Shown: positions 1-6,489, numbered from the stretch's first letter. The stretch is 8,569 nt of DNA from an uncultured Collinsella sp. (GCA_958447445.1 CAUDAE010000083.1:1-8569); one strand, 5' to 3'. The notes: generated from the letters alone by a model not told the origin. A program made the numbers and translations.

Positions 1-1
1 G

Positions 2-799
2 CTTGCATGCCTGGTGCTCTTGGCTGCGATTCCGTACGTCTACTGGGATCGATTCGCGCCGCCTTCGGTGAGGGTGCTCGATGTGGGCCAGGCGGATGCG
101 ATTCTTATCCGCCAGGGCGACGCAGTAGCACTCGTCGACTGCGGGCTCGACGAGCGCGCGGTAGCGGCGTTGGTTCGCAATAACGTGCACCATATCGATG
201 CCGTCTTTGTGACGCATTGGGATGAGGACCACTGGGGTGGTCTGCCTGCCGTGCTCGAGCAGTTTTCGGTCGGAACGATTGCCGTGGCGGCGGATGCGCT
301 GGAGGATGCTCCTGCCGAGGTATTGAACCGACCTGGCGTGGAGTATCGGCAGGTGCGCCGTGGGGATACGGTCGATATCGGCTCATTTTGCGCCCGCGTG
401 ATGTGGCCATTCGAGTCCGTGGATGGCGAGGGAAATGAGGACTCGCTTGTCCTGCTGCTCTCTTATGTTCAGGAAGGCAAGGGCCTGCGTATGCTCCTCA
501 CCGGTGATGCCGAGCTCGACCAAGAACGGGAATTCGTGCAGGAGGTGGGGGATATCGATGTACTTAAACTTGGGCATCACGGCTCTAAGGTTTCAGTCGA
601 TGGTGAGTTGCTGGACGTCTTGAAGCCTGAGCTTTCCCTCGTGAGCGCGGGCGAGGGGAATCGATACGGCCATCCGTCCGATGCCTGCATCGATGCCGTT
701 AAGGAAGCGGGCGGTGTGTTCGCGTGCACTATCGAACACGGCGACATTACCGTCACGCCAACTGCGAATGGCTTTGCGATGCGATACCAGCGACCGTGA
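2..799 (+). CDS. comEC: ComEC/Rec2 DNA-uptake channel, C-terminal metallo-beta-lactamase domain (5' truncated)
   Basis: The reading frame is open to the left edge, so only the C-terminal part of the gene is present; position 2 is the first complete codon, not a start. ComEC is the inner-membrane channel that takes up single-stranded DNA during transformation, and its C-terminal metallo-beta-lactamase (MBL) domain is thought to degrade the non-transported strand. Counting from position 2, residues 1-15 are hydrophobic (LACLVLLAAIPYVYW) and probably end the last membrane helix. The MBL core follows: VLDVGQADA at 25-33, the metal-site motif THWDEDH at 71-77, NEDSLVL at 145-151, LLTGDAE at 165-171, LGHHGSK at 190-196 and RYGHP at 221-225. 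These motifs and their order match ComEC rather than stand-alone MBL hydrolases. holA follows after 78 nt. Family assignment is strong. Whether the upstream membrane and OB domains are intact cannot be seen. Confidence 0.9.
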   Translation, partial: LACLVLLAAIPYVYWDRFAPPSVRVLDVGQADAILIRQGDAVALVDCGLDERAVAALVRNNVHHIDAVFVTHWDEDHWGGLPAVLEQFSVGTIAVAADALEDAPAEVLNRPGVEYRQVRRGDTVDIGSFCARVMWPFESVDGEGNEDSLVLLLSYVQEGKGLRMLLTGDAELDQEREFVQEVGDIDVLKLGHHGSKVSVDGELLDVLKPELSLVSAGEGNRYGHPSDACIDAVKEAGGVFACTIEHGDITVTPTANGFAMRYQRP

Positions 800-807
800 C
801 GACGTCG

Positions 808-837
808 TTGGCGTGTGGTGGGCCCCTGGGCTAGAAT
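808..837 (+). promoter_or_regulatory. Candidate promoter of holA
   Basis: A TTGGCG hexamer (808-813) and TAGAAT (832-837) are separated by 18 bp, an acceptable sigma-70/SigA-type arrangement. The -10 box is preceded by GGGC, resembling other -10 boxes in this window. The predicted transcript starts near 844, giving a 5' UTR of about 34 nt that contains the holA ribosome binding site. The -35 overlaps the right end of a 10-bp palindrome at 799-808. No terminator separates comEC and holA, so read-through from comEC is also possible. Confidence 0.5.
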
Positions 838-863
838 GGCACGGAACGAATACGAAGGCCTGC

Positions 864-872
864 GGGAGGGGA
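864..872 (+). promoter_or_regulatory. Ribosome binding site that fixes the holA start
   Basis: A purine-rich GGGAGGGGA ends about 5 nt before the ATG at 878. The same frame stays open upstream, with a GTG at 815 and an ATG at 836. The latter lies inside the -10 hexamer, and both precede the predicted transcript start, so the 878 start is preferred. Confidence 0.75.
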
Positions 873-877
873 GCGCA

Positions 878-1840
878 ATGTCCGAAATCGGTCTGCTGCC
901 GGCATATCTGATCGTCGGTACCGACGGCGTCAAGCGCGATCACGCCGTCTCGCGTATGAAAGCTCGCTTGGAAAAGTCGGGTATGGTTGAGTTCAACCTC
1001 GATGAACGCGACATGACGAAAGATCCCGATATCGAATCGATCATCGGCTCGCTCAATACCTTTCCCATGGGTAGCGAGTTTCGCCTGGTGATCCTCGACG
1101 GCTGCTCAAAACTTGCCAAGGCGGTCTCGGAACCGCTCGTCGAGTACCTCGCAAGTCCCAGCCCCACGACGGTCTGTCTCTTTATCGCCGACTCACTTGC
1201 CAAGAATACGCGCCTGTATAAGGCAATCGCCAAGATTGACAAGAAGGCTGTCGTCGATTGCTCGGGTACCAAGCGCTGGGAACTGCCGCGTCGCGTTCAG
1301 CAGATGGCGACGCAGCACGGTAAGTCCATCTCGACGGCTGCTGCCGAGGAGCTCGTCTCGCGTTCGGGCGAAAACACGCGCATGCTCGATAACGACCTGG
1401 CAAAGCTCGCCCAGATGGTCGAGGCGCCCCAGATTGAGCTTGCCGACGTGGAGCGTTGGATCGTGCGCACGGCCGAGGTTCAACCCTGGGACTTCCTCAA
1501 TGCCGTCTCGGCTCGCGATATGCGGCGTTCGCTCGAGCTCTTTAAGCTTCTGCCCCCCAAGAGCTACGTGTGGACCTACACGCTGCTATGCGGTCGCATC
1601 CGCGAGCTGATCGTCGCCAAGGCGCTCGATGGGCGCGGGCAGGGGCGTGAGCTTGCCGCGACGCTCAAGCTTCAGGCCTGGCAGGTCAAGAATCACCTTA
1701 CCTGGGCACGTTGTTTTTCGATGACCGAGCTCGTTGCCGCGCTCGAGGGTGCCGTCGATGTTGAGCTTGCGCTCAAGGGTTCGGCTGATTCTCAGACCGC
1801 GCTTTTGCTCTGGATTACGAACATCTTGAGAAAATCGTGA
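878..1840 (+). CDS. holA: DNA polymerase III subunit delta (sliding-clamp loader)
   Basis: This encodes 320 aa, normal for the family. Delta is the clamp-loader subunit that opens the beta clamp during replisome loading. The N-terminal AAA+-like region starts with the delta signature YLIVGTDGVKRDHAVSRM at residues 10-27. The segment NTFPMGSEFRLVILDG at 60-75 corresponds to the beta-clamp-contacting region. YLASPSPTTVCLFIADSLAKN at about 90-110 matches the usual delta stretch ending the first domain. Residues 135-200 form the second helical domain (WELPRRVQQMATQHG, then ENTRMLDNDLAKLAQM). The C-terminal collar covers about 203-320, including WDFLNAVSARD, QAWQVKNHLTWARCFS and VDVELALKGS. No Walker A is present, as expected for delta. 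Start choice rests on the ribosome binding site at 864-872 and on the motif beginning ten residues in. Its position between comEC and rpsT is a common bacterial arrangement and supports the call. Confidence 0.93.
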   Translation: MSEIGLLPAYLIVGTDGVKRDHAVSRMKARLEKSGMVEFNLDERDMTKDPDIESIIGSLNTFPMGSEFRLVILDGCSKLAKAVSEPLVEYLASPSPTTVCLFIADSLAKNTRLYKAIAKIDKKAVVDCSGTKRWELPRRVQQMATQHGKSISTAAAEELVSRSGENTRMLDNDLAKLAQMVEAPQIELADVERWIVRTAEVQPWDFLNAVSARDMRRSLELFKLLPPKSYVWTYTLLCGRIRELIVAKALDGRGQGRELAATLKLQAWQVKNHLTWARCFSMTELVAALEGAVDVELALKGSADSQTALLLWITNILRKS

Positions 1841-1889
1841 TGATACCTGCCTATTTGACAAATTCGTTCTATCCCTTTGAGGGGGAGCG

Positions 1890-1898
1890 TGCTATAGT
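1890..1898 (+). promoter_or_regulatory. Extended -10 promoter of rpsT
   Basis: TGCTATAGT is a close match to an extended -10 element (TGn followed by TATAGT at 1893-1898). No convincing -35 hexamer lies 16-18 bp upstream, which extended -10 promoters can tolerate. The predicted start near 1905 leaves a leader of about 69 nt before the rpsT GTG. A perfect TTGACA at 1855-1860 is 32 bp away, too far to serve this -10 box in the usual way. Confidence 0.6.
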
Positions 1899-1908
1899 AG
1901 GCGCTTGC

Positions 1909-1946
1909 ATGACCTCACCGTGTCTCAGAGGTGTCATACATTTTTT
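1909..1946 (+). promoter_or_regulatory. Imperfect hairpin plus U6 in the rpsT leader (possible attenuator)
   Basis: ATGAC at 1909-1913 can pair with GTCAT at 1933-1937, and CTC at 1914-1916 with GAG at 1928-1930, leaving a two-base GT bulge. An alternative pairs CACC at 1916-1919 with GGTG at 1930-1933. Six T residues follow at 1941-1946 after ACA. It resembles a weak intrinsic terminator within the leader, ahead of the ribosome binding site. The stem is short, so regulation is inference; it may simply be leader structure. Confidence 0.35.
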
Positions 1947-1948
1947 GC

Positions 1949-1968
1949 AAGGAACTCGAAAGGAACTC
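1949..1968 (+). repeat. Tandem AAGGAACTC repeats carrying the rpsT ribosome binding site
   Basis: AAGGAACTC occurs at 1949-1957 and again at 1960-1968, an 11-nt period. The second copy contains AAAGGA (1959-1964), which sits 9 nt before the GTG at 1974 and is the likely functional Shine-Dalgarno. The first copy lies too far upstream to serve the same start. It could be a decoy or standby ribosome site or a protein-binding site, or a chance duplication. Confidence 0.6.
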
Positions 1969-1973
1969 CAGAA

Positions 1974-2240
1974 GTGGCAAACATCAAGTCTCAGAAGAAG
2001 CGTATCCGCACCAATGAGGCAGCTCGCATGCGTAACAAGGCTGTCAAGTCCGAGCTCAAGACGCTGACCAAGCACGTCCAGTCCGCCGTCGCCGAGGGCG
2101 ACGCCGAGAAGGCCCAGGCTGCCCTCAAGACCGTCACCAAGCGTCTCGACATGGCTGCCGCTAAGCATGTCATCCACAAGAACCAGGCTTCCAACCGCAA
2201 GTCCGGTCTTGCCAAGCTCGTGAACAGCATCAACGCTTAA
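1974..2240 (+). CDS. rpsT: 30S ribosomal protein S20 (bS20)
   Basis: This encodes 88 aa, the normal length of bS20, a helical 16S rRNA-binding protein of the small subunit. The sequence begins VANIKSQKKRIRTNEAARMR, equivalent to the family's MANIKSxxKRxxxxExxRxxN start. It is rich in Lys, Arg and Ala throughout and ends with the typical ASNRKSGLAKLVNSINA. The start is GTG at 1974; the frame is open further upstream from an ATG at 1905, but that would add a poor N-terminus and ignores the AAAGGA at 1959-1964. Codon choice is strongly biased to C-ending codons, as expected for a highly expressed gene. It follows holA by 133 nt, has its own promoter and leader, and ends at a strong terminator. 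A non-ATG start is notable because E. coli rpsT also uses a non-AUG start (UUG) that takes part in autogenous control. Confidence 0.97.
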   Translation: MANIKSQKKRIRTNEAARMRNKAVKSELKTLTKHVQSAVAEGDAEKAQAALKTVTKRLDMAAAKHVIHKNQASNRKSGLAKLVNSINA

Positions 2241-2274
2241 GTTGTAAATTTCACACCACACAGATTACGCGCAT

Positions 2275-2311
2275 AAATGGAGCCTGTTTTATGGAACAGG
2301 CTCCATTTTTT
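2275..2311 (+). terminator. Intrinsic terminator downstream of rpsT
   Basis: The 12-nt arm ATGGAGCCTGTT at 2277-2288 pairs perfectly with AACAGGCTCCAT at 2295-2306 around a six-base loop (TTATGG). Two further A-T pairs extend the base. A run of T residues (2306-2311) follows. It lies 34 nt after the rpsT stop and separates rpsT from lepA. An in-frame ATG at 2277 that would lengthen lepA lies inside this stem and is therefore unlikely to be a start. Confidence 0.93.
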
Positions 2312-2314
2312 GTA

Positions 2315-2329
2315 CCGCTCGGGTAAGAT
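2315..2329 (+). promoter_or_regulatory. Candidate promoter -10 region of lepA
   Basis: TAAGAT at 2324-2329 is preceded by CCGCTCGGG. The 11-mer CCGCTCGGGTA at 2315-2325 recurs exactly at 6433-6443, upstream of the first J-protein gene. No recognisable -35 is present; the position expected for one falls in the right arm of the rpsT terminator. The -10 ends only 7 nt before the lepA ATG at 2337, so a normally spaced start site would fall on or beside that ATG, implying a leaderless mRNA. Confidence 0.5.
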
Positions 2330-2336
2330 AGTCCGC

Positions 2337-4148
2337 ATGAATACTTCAATTGACATTTCCCACATCCGCAACTTCTCGATCGTTGCGCATATCGACCATG
2401 GCAAGTCCACGATCAGTGACCGCATCCTCGAGCTCACCCATACCGTCGATGAGCGCGACATGGAGTCGCAGCTGCTTGACACGATGGATATCGAGCGCGA
2501 GCGCGGCATCACGATCAAGTCCAATGCCGTCCGCGTGTCCTACGACGCCGACGACGGCGAGACGTATCAGTTCAACCTGATCGATACGCCGGGCCACGTG
2601 GACTTCACCTACGAGGTCTCGCGTTCGCTTGCCGCCTGCGAGGGCGCGGTGCTCGTCGTGGACGCCACTCAGGGCGTCGAGGCGCAGACTGTTTCCAACG
2701 CGACGCTCGCCATGAACGCTAACTTGGACATTGTTCCGGCTATCAACAAGATCGACCTTCCCTCGGCGCACCCCGACGAGGTTAAGACCGAGATTGAAGA
2801 CGATCTGGCCATTCCCGCCGACGATGCCGTGTGCGTGTCGGGCAAGACCGGCGAGGGCATCCACGATCTGCTTGAGTCCATCGTCTTTTTGATCTCGCCT
2901 CCCAAGGGCGATGCAAATGGCCCTCTCCAGGCACTTATTCTGGATTCGTACTTCGATGAGTACCGCGGCGTCGTCGCCACGGTGCGCGTCTTTGACGGTT
3001 CCATAAAAAAGGGCGATACCCTGCGCATGATGCAGGCCAAGGGCGACTTCTTGGTCGACGGCGTGGGCGTCAAGCGCCCTGCCGAGACGCCGGTCGATGC
3101 TCTGACCGTCGGCGAGGTCGGCTATGTGGTCACGGGTCTGAAGGACCCCGAGGCCGTGCGCGTGGGCGATACCCTTACGTGGGCTTCGAACCCCTGCCCC
3201 GAGCCGCTGCCGGGCTACCGCGAGGCCAAGCCCATGGTCTACACGGGCCTGTTTCCCATCGACAACAAGGACTACGAGAACCTGCGCGACGCGCTCGATA
3301 AGCTGCACGTCAACGATCCGTCGTTGGTGTGGGAGCCTGAGACGTCGGTGGCACTGGGCTTTGGCTTCCGCGTGGGCTTCCTGGGCCTGCTTCACATGGA
3401 GGTCGTCAAGGAGCGTCTGGAGCGCGAGTTCAATCTGGACCTGATCGCCACGAGCCCCTCGGTCGACTACCACGTGTACAAGACTGACGGCGAGATGGTC
3501 GATGTCCGCAGTCCGCAGGATCTGCCCGAGGCCACGCGTATCGAGCGTATCGAGGAGCCCTACCTCAAGGCAAAGATCATCTGCCCACCCGAGTATACGG
3601 GTGCCGTCATGCAGCTCGCTATCGAGCACCGTGGCGTCACGACCGATATGATCCACCTGACGAGCAAATCGGTCGAGATGCGCTTCGATATGCCGCTCGC
3701 CGAGCTCATCTTGGACTTCTTTGACCAGCTCAAGAGCCGTACCAAGGGCTATGCCTCGCTCGACTACGAGTTCAACGAGTACCGTCCATCCGAGCTTGTG
3801 AAGCTCGATATCTTGCTTTCGGGCGACGAGGTGGACGCGCTGTCGTTTATCGTCCACAAGGACAAGGCCTACGGTCTGGCCCGCGGCCTGTGTGACAAGC
3901 TCAAGGAGATTATTCCGCGCCAGCTGTTCGAGGTGCCCATCCAGGGCGCTATCGGCAACAAGATCATCGCCCGTTCTACCGTCAAAGCGCGTCGCAAGGA
4001 CGTTCTTGCTAAGTGCTACGGCGGCGATATCTCGCGAAAGCGCAAGCTGCTCGAGAAGCAGAAAGAGGGCAAGAAGCGCATGAAGGCCATCGGCTCGGTT
4101 GAGGTCCCGCAGGAGGCCTTTATGGCGATTCTCAAGGTGGACGAGTAG
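2337..4148 (+). CDS. lepA: Elongation factor 4 (LepA), ribosome-associated GTPase
   Basis: This encodes 603 aa, the usual LepA length. LepA is a translational GTPase related to EF-G that acts on the ribosome and is linked to back-translocation and 30S biogenesis. The GTPase motifs are G1 AHIDHGKS (residues 17-24), the G2 region with RGIT (56-59), G3 DTPGH (83-87), G4 NKID (137-140) and G5 SGKTG (168-172). They are followed by domain II and the EF-G III/V-like parts, with GFRVGFLGLLHMEVVKERLE typical of LepA. The C-terminal domain, unique to LepA, is intact (QGAIGNKIIARSTVKARRKDV onward) and ends in VPQEAFMAILKVDE. The ATG at 2337 is chosen because MNTSIDISHIRNFSIVAHID aligns with the family N-terminus; the frame extends upstream only into the terminator. 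No Shine-Dalgarno is evident, consistent with leaderless initiation. dusB begins 4 nt after the stop. Confidence 0.97.
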   Translation: MNTSIDISHIRNFSIVAHIDHGKSTISDRILELTHTVDERDMESQLLDTMDIERERGITIKSNAVRVSYDADDGETYQFNLIDTPGHVDFTYEVSRSLAACEGAVLVVDATQGVEAQTVSNATLAMNANLDIVPAINKIDLPSAHPDEVKTEIEDDLAIPADDAVCVSGKTGEGIHDLLESIVFLISPPKGDANGPLQALILDSYFDEYRGVVATVRVFDGSIKKGDTLRMMQAKGDFLVDGVGVKRPAETPVDALTVGEVGYVVTGLKDPEAVRVGDTLTWASNPCPEPLPGYREAKPMVYTGLFPIDNKDYENLRDALDKLHVNDPSLVWEPETSVALGFGFRVGFLGLLHMEVVKERLEREFNLDLIATSPSVDYHVYKTDGEMVDVRSPQDLPEATRIERIEEPYLKAKIICPPEYTGAVMQLAIEHRGVTTDMIHLTSKSVEMRFDMPLAELILDFFDQLKSRTKGYASLDYEFNEYRPSELVKLDILLSGDEVDALSFIVHKDKAYGLARGLCDKLKEIIPRQLFEVPIQGAIGNKIIARSTVKARRKDVLAKCYGGDISRKRKLLEKQKEGKKRMKAIGSVEVPQEAFMAILKVDE

Positions 4149-4152
4149 GTCC

Positions 4153-5196
4153 ATGGCGCTTTCTGAATACAGTAAGCGGCTGCTGGGTGCCTATGCCGAG
4201 CAGCCGTTCCTTATGGCTCCCATGGCGGGCGTAACCGACCCTGCCTATCGCATCATGTGTCGCCGCCGCGGTGCCAATCTTGCCTACAGCGAGATGGTGA
4301 GCGTTGCAGGCCTTGCCTATGCCAGCAACAAGACGTGGCGCCTGGTGTTGCCGGCCGACGAGGAGCAGCAGATTTGCGTGCAGCTCTTTGGTTCCAAGCC
4401 CGATCAGTTTGCGAGTGCGGTCGCTGCCGTCGAGGAACGCGTGGGCGATCGCCTGTCATTGATTGATATCAATATGGCCTGTCCGGCTCGCAAGGTCGTT
4501 ACTAAGGGCGAAGGCTCGGCGCTTATGCGCACGCCCGACCTGGCCGAGAAGATTGTCGAGGCAGCGGTGGGCGCGGCGCATGTTCCCGTGACCGTGAAGA
4601 TCCGCAAGGGTTTTTATGCCGAGGACCGTAATGCCGCGACGTTTGCTCAGATGCTTGAAGGCGCCGGTGCCGCCGCGGTGGCGGTGCATGGTCGTTGCGC
4701 CACGCAGCTCTACACAGGGCAGGCCGATTGGTCGGTCGTCGATGAGGTGGCCGACGCCGTCGAGATTCCCGTGATCGGTTCGGGCGATGTGTTCTGCGCC
4801 GAGGATGCCGCGGAGCATCTGCGCAGCTCGGGTGCCAGCGCGGTGTTTATCGCGCGCGGCATCTACGGCAATCCGTGGGTGTTCGGTGATGCTCGCGCCC
4901 TTGCGCTCGATGGCACGCCGGTGCCGGCGCGCAGCTCCGTCGAGCGCTTAGACGCCCTGCGTGAGCACCTAACGCTGACGCATGAGCTCCTGCCGCTCAT
5001 GTCGCGTGCCCGTACGTACGCAAGCTGGTACTTAAAAGGCATGCCCCATGCCGCCGCTTGGCGTGCCCATGTGGTGCGCTGCTCCACGTATGAGGAGTTC
5101 ATGGCGCTGGTCGATGAGATCGGGCGCGATGTGGTGGCCTGCGAGGCTGCCCTTGCCGCCGGCGAATTGGTGCCCCCTCATCCGCTGGAGGCTTAA
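4153..5196 (+). CDS. dusB: tRNA-dihydrouridine synthase, DusB-like
   Basis: This encodes 347 aa in the Dus family of FMN-dependent enzymes that reduce specific tRNA uridines to dihydrouridine. The TIM-barrel start FLMAPMAGVTDPAYR is at residues 19-33 (FMN site). The active-site segment DINMACPARKVVTKGEGSALM spans 105-125, with Cys110 as the catalytic cysteine. VTVKIRKGF at 146-154 holds Lys149, AVHGRCATQLYTGQADW at 177-193 holds the conserved His and Arg, and IGSGDVF followed by IARGIYGNPWVF forms the phosphate-binding end of the barrel. A helical tRNA-binding domain follows from about 265. The order and motifs fit the bacterial DusB branch best, though the exact target uridine cannot be read from sequence. 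The start is ATG, 4 nt after lepA, with AAGGTGG at 4134-4140 as a distant ribosome site; translational coupling to lepA is likely. An in-frame ATG at 4099 would overlap lepA and add a poor N-terminus. Confidence 0.9.
   Translation: MALSEYSKRLLGAYAEQPFLMAPMAGVTDPAYRIMCRRRGANLAYSEMVSVAGLAYASNKTWRLVLPADEEQQICVQLFGSKPDQFASAVAAVEERVGDRLSLIDINMACPARKVVTKGEGSALMRTPDLAEKIVEAAVGAAHVPVTVKIRKGFYAEDRNAATFAQMLEGAGAAAVAVHGRCATQLYTGQADWSVVDEVADAVEIPVIGSGDVFCAEDAAEHLRSSGASAVFIARGIYGNPWVFGDARALALDGTPVPARSSVERLDALREHLTLTHELLPLMSRARTYASWYLKGMPHAAAWRAHVVRCSTYEEFMALVDEIGRDVVACEAALAAGELVPPHPLEA
5187..5191 (+). promoter_or_regulatory. Ribosome binding site of hemW inside the dusB 3' end
   Basis: GGAGG within the last dusB codons lies 7 nt before the hemW GTG at 5199. 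It supports this non-ATG start and suggests translational coupling of hemW to dusB. Confidence 0.75.
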
Positions 5197-5198
5197 GG

Positions 5199-6431
5199 GT
5201 GGCCGTTACCGCGCTGTACGTGCACGTGCCGTTTTGCGCTCAAAAATGCCGCTATTGCGACTTTGACTCGAGCAGTTTTGCTCCGTGCGACCTGAGCGCT
5301 GCGCTCGATTCCTATTTTGAGCAGTTGTACGCGCGCCTCGATGCTTTTGGCAAGGCTGGGGCCCTCGACCAGATCCGCACCGTCTATGTTGGCGGCGGTA
5401 CGCCGTCGCTGGCGGGGGAGCGCCTGGTGGAGCTGGCGCGGCGTATTCGTGCGTGGTGCGCCCCCGTTGAGTTTACCTGCGAGGCCAATCCCGAGTCGCT
5501 GACCGCTGAGCTTGCCACTGCACTTGTCAAGGTTGGTGTCACACGCGTCTCTCTGGGTGTGCAAACGCTCGATAACACCGAACTTACTGCCATCGGCCGT
5601 ATTCACGATGCCGATCGGGCGCTCGCTGCCATCGCGACGGTCAAGAACGCTGGGCTTGACGTGTCGTGCGACCTTATGTGCGGACTTCCCGGGCAGACCG
5701 CAGCGAGTTGGAAGCGCACGCTCGATGGCGTGCTGGCGGCGGCTCCGCATCATGTGTCGGTCTACCCGCTCACGCTTGAGGAGGGGACGCCCCTTTATCG
5801 CATGGCGTGCCGTGATGAGTCGCTCGAGCCCGACGAGGATTTTCAAGCTTCGTGCATGGATGTGGCGCGTGAGCGTCTGGGTGCGGCCGGCTATCATCCC
5901 TATGAGGTGGCAAGCTATGCGCTCGACGGCCATGAGTGCGCCCATAACATTGCCTACTGGAACGGACGGGGCTACCTGGGCCTGGGTCGTTCCGCCGCGG
6001 GCATGCTCGACGCCGAGGATTTCGACCGTCTTGTAGGTTTGTTCCCCGGCGTGTCTTCTCGAGGCGATTCGTACCGCGTGCGTCTGGTGCAACGTGACGA
6101 TGTCGCGACGGCGTTCGAGGCCGAATATCTGTCGCAGCGCGAGGCTGCGGCCGAAGACCTGATGCTTGCTTGTCGCATGACGCGCGGTGTCGCGTCCGAC
6201 CTTTTGGTTCGCGCGGCTCGTGTCATCCCGGCCGATGAGCTGGCAGCTGCCTGCGATCGCGCGCTCGAATTGGGTCTTGCCACTTGGGTGCCCGAGACGC
6301 TCGGGGTCCATGAGGGACCTTTCACTTCGGCAGATGTCGTCGCGGGCTATGTTCGAGCTCGTCTGGCGCCGACACACTTGGGCTGGCTCGATGGAAATGT
6401 TCTGTTCGAGCTGTTTTGGGATCTAGCTTAG
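5199..6431 (+). CDS. hemW: Radical SAM heme chaperone HemW
   Basis: This encodes 410 aa and starts at GTG, 2 nt after the dusB stop. Residues 6-22 read LYVHVPFCAQKCRYCDF, the radical SAM CxxxCxxC iron-sulfur motif (Cys13, 17, 20) followed by Asp-Phe. That distinguishes HemW from true coproporphyrinogen dehydrogenase HemN, which has a further cysteine there. VYVGGGTPSL at 62-71 is the SAM-binding glycine motif. VSLGVQT at 117-123, DLMCGLPGQT at 158-167 and VYPLTLEEGTPLY at 188-200 continue the barrel. HNIAYW at 249-254 matches the HNxxYW motif reported for heme-binding HemW proteins. A HemN-C-like domain fills the end, closing with LGWLDGNVLFELF. HemW is proposed to deliver heme to respiratory proteins at the membrane. 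One oddity is GLGRSAAGM after the YW motif, where relatives usually have a Gly-Ala-His or Ser-Ala-His form. It is probably cotranscribed with lepA and dusB. Confidence 0.92.
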   Translation: MAVTALYVHVPFCAQKCRYCDFDSSSFAPCDLSAALDSYFEQLYARLDAFGKAGALDQIRTVYVGGGTPSLAGERLVELARRIRAWCAPVEFTCEANPESLTAELATALVKVGVTRVSLGVQTLDNTELTAIGRIHDADRALAAIATVKNAGLDVSCDLMCGLPGQTAASWKRTLDGVLAAAPHHVSVYPLTLEEGTPLYRMACRDESLEPDEDFQASCMDVARERLGAAGYHPYEVASYALDGHECAHNIAYWNGRGYLGLGRSAAGMLDAEDFDRLVGLFPGVSSRGDSYRVRLVQRDDVATAFEAEYLSQREAAAEDLMLACRMTRGVASDLLVRAARVIPADELAAACDRALELGLATWVPETLGVHEGPFTSADVVAGYVRARLAPTHLGWLDGNVLFELFWDLA

Positions 6432-6432
6432 G

Positions 6433-6447
6433 CCGCTCGGGTAGAAT
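6433..6447 (+). promoter_or_regulatory. Candidate promoter -10 region of the membrane J-protein gene
   Basis: TAGAAT at 6442-6447 is preceded by CCGCTCGGG; the 11-mer CCGCTCGGGTA at 6433-6443 is identical to one upstream of lepA. No clear -35 is seen at 16-18 bp. The predicted transcript start near 6454 gives a leader of about 36 nt. A second AT-rich stretch, AATATATA (6454-6461), could be an alternative -10. No CIRCE (TTAGCACTC / GAGTGCTAA) or HAIR (CTTGAGT / ACTCAAG) operator was found here. Confidence 0.45.
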
Positions 6448-6472
6448 TACCGGAATATATACGCTGCTGTGA

Positions 6473-6480
6473 GCAGGAGG
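6473..6480 (+). promoter_or_regulatory. Strong ribosome binding site of the membrane J-protein gene
   Basis: GCAGGAGG, including a perfect AGGAGG at 6475-6480, lies 9 nt before the ATG at 6490. It favours 6490 over a second ATG at 6499 and excludes the upstream in-frame GTG at 6469. Confidence 0.8.
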
Positions 6481-6489
6481 TTGCCGCGC

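Noticed and set aside
2277..2336. Upstream in-frame ATG adding 20 residues to LepA
   Set aside because: The ATG lies in the left arm of the rpsT terminator and upstream of the predicted promoter, and the added residues do not match the LepA N-terminus.
2346..4154. A 602-codon open frame on the minus strand covering almost all of lepA
   Set aside because: It is the antisense mirror of a strongly codon-biased, GC-rich gene. Its translation is Leu/Val/Asp/Arg/His-rich without recognisable domains, and lepA on the + strand has every family motif.
5193..6377. A 394-codon minus-strand frame opposite hemW
   Set aside because: Antisense shadow; the translation is rich in Arg and His with no recognisable domain, whereas hemW is full length with intact motifs.
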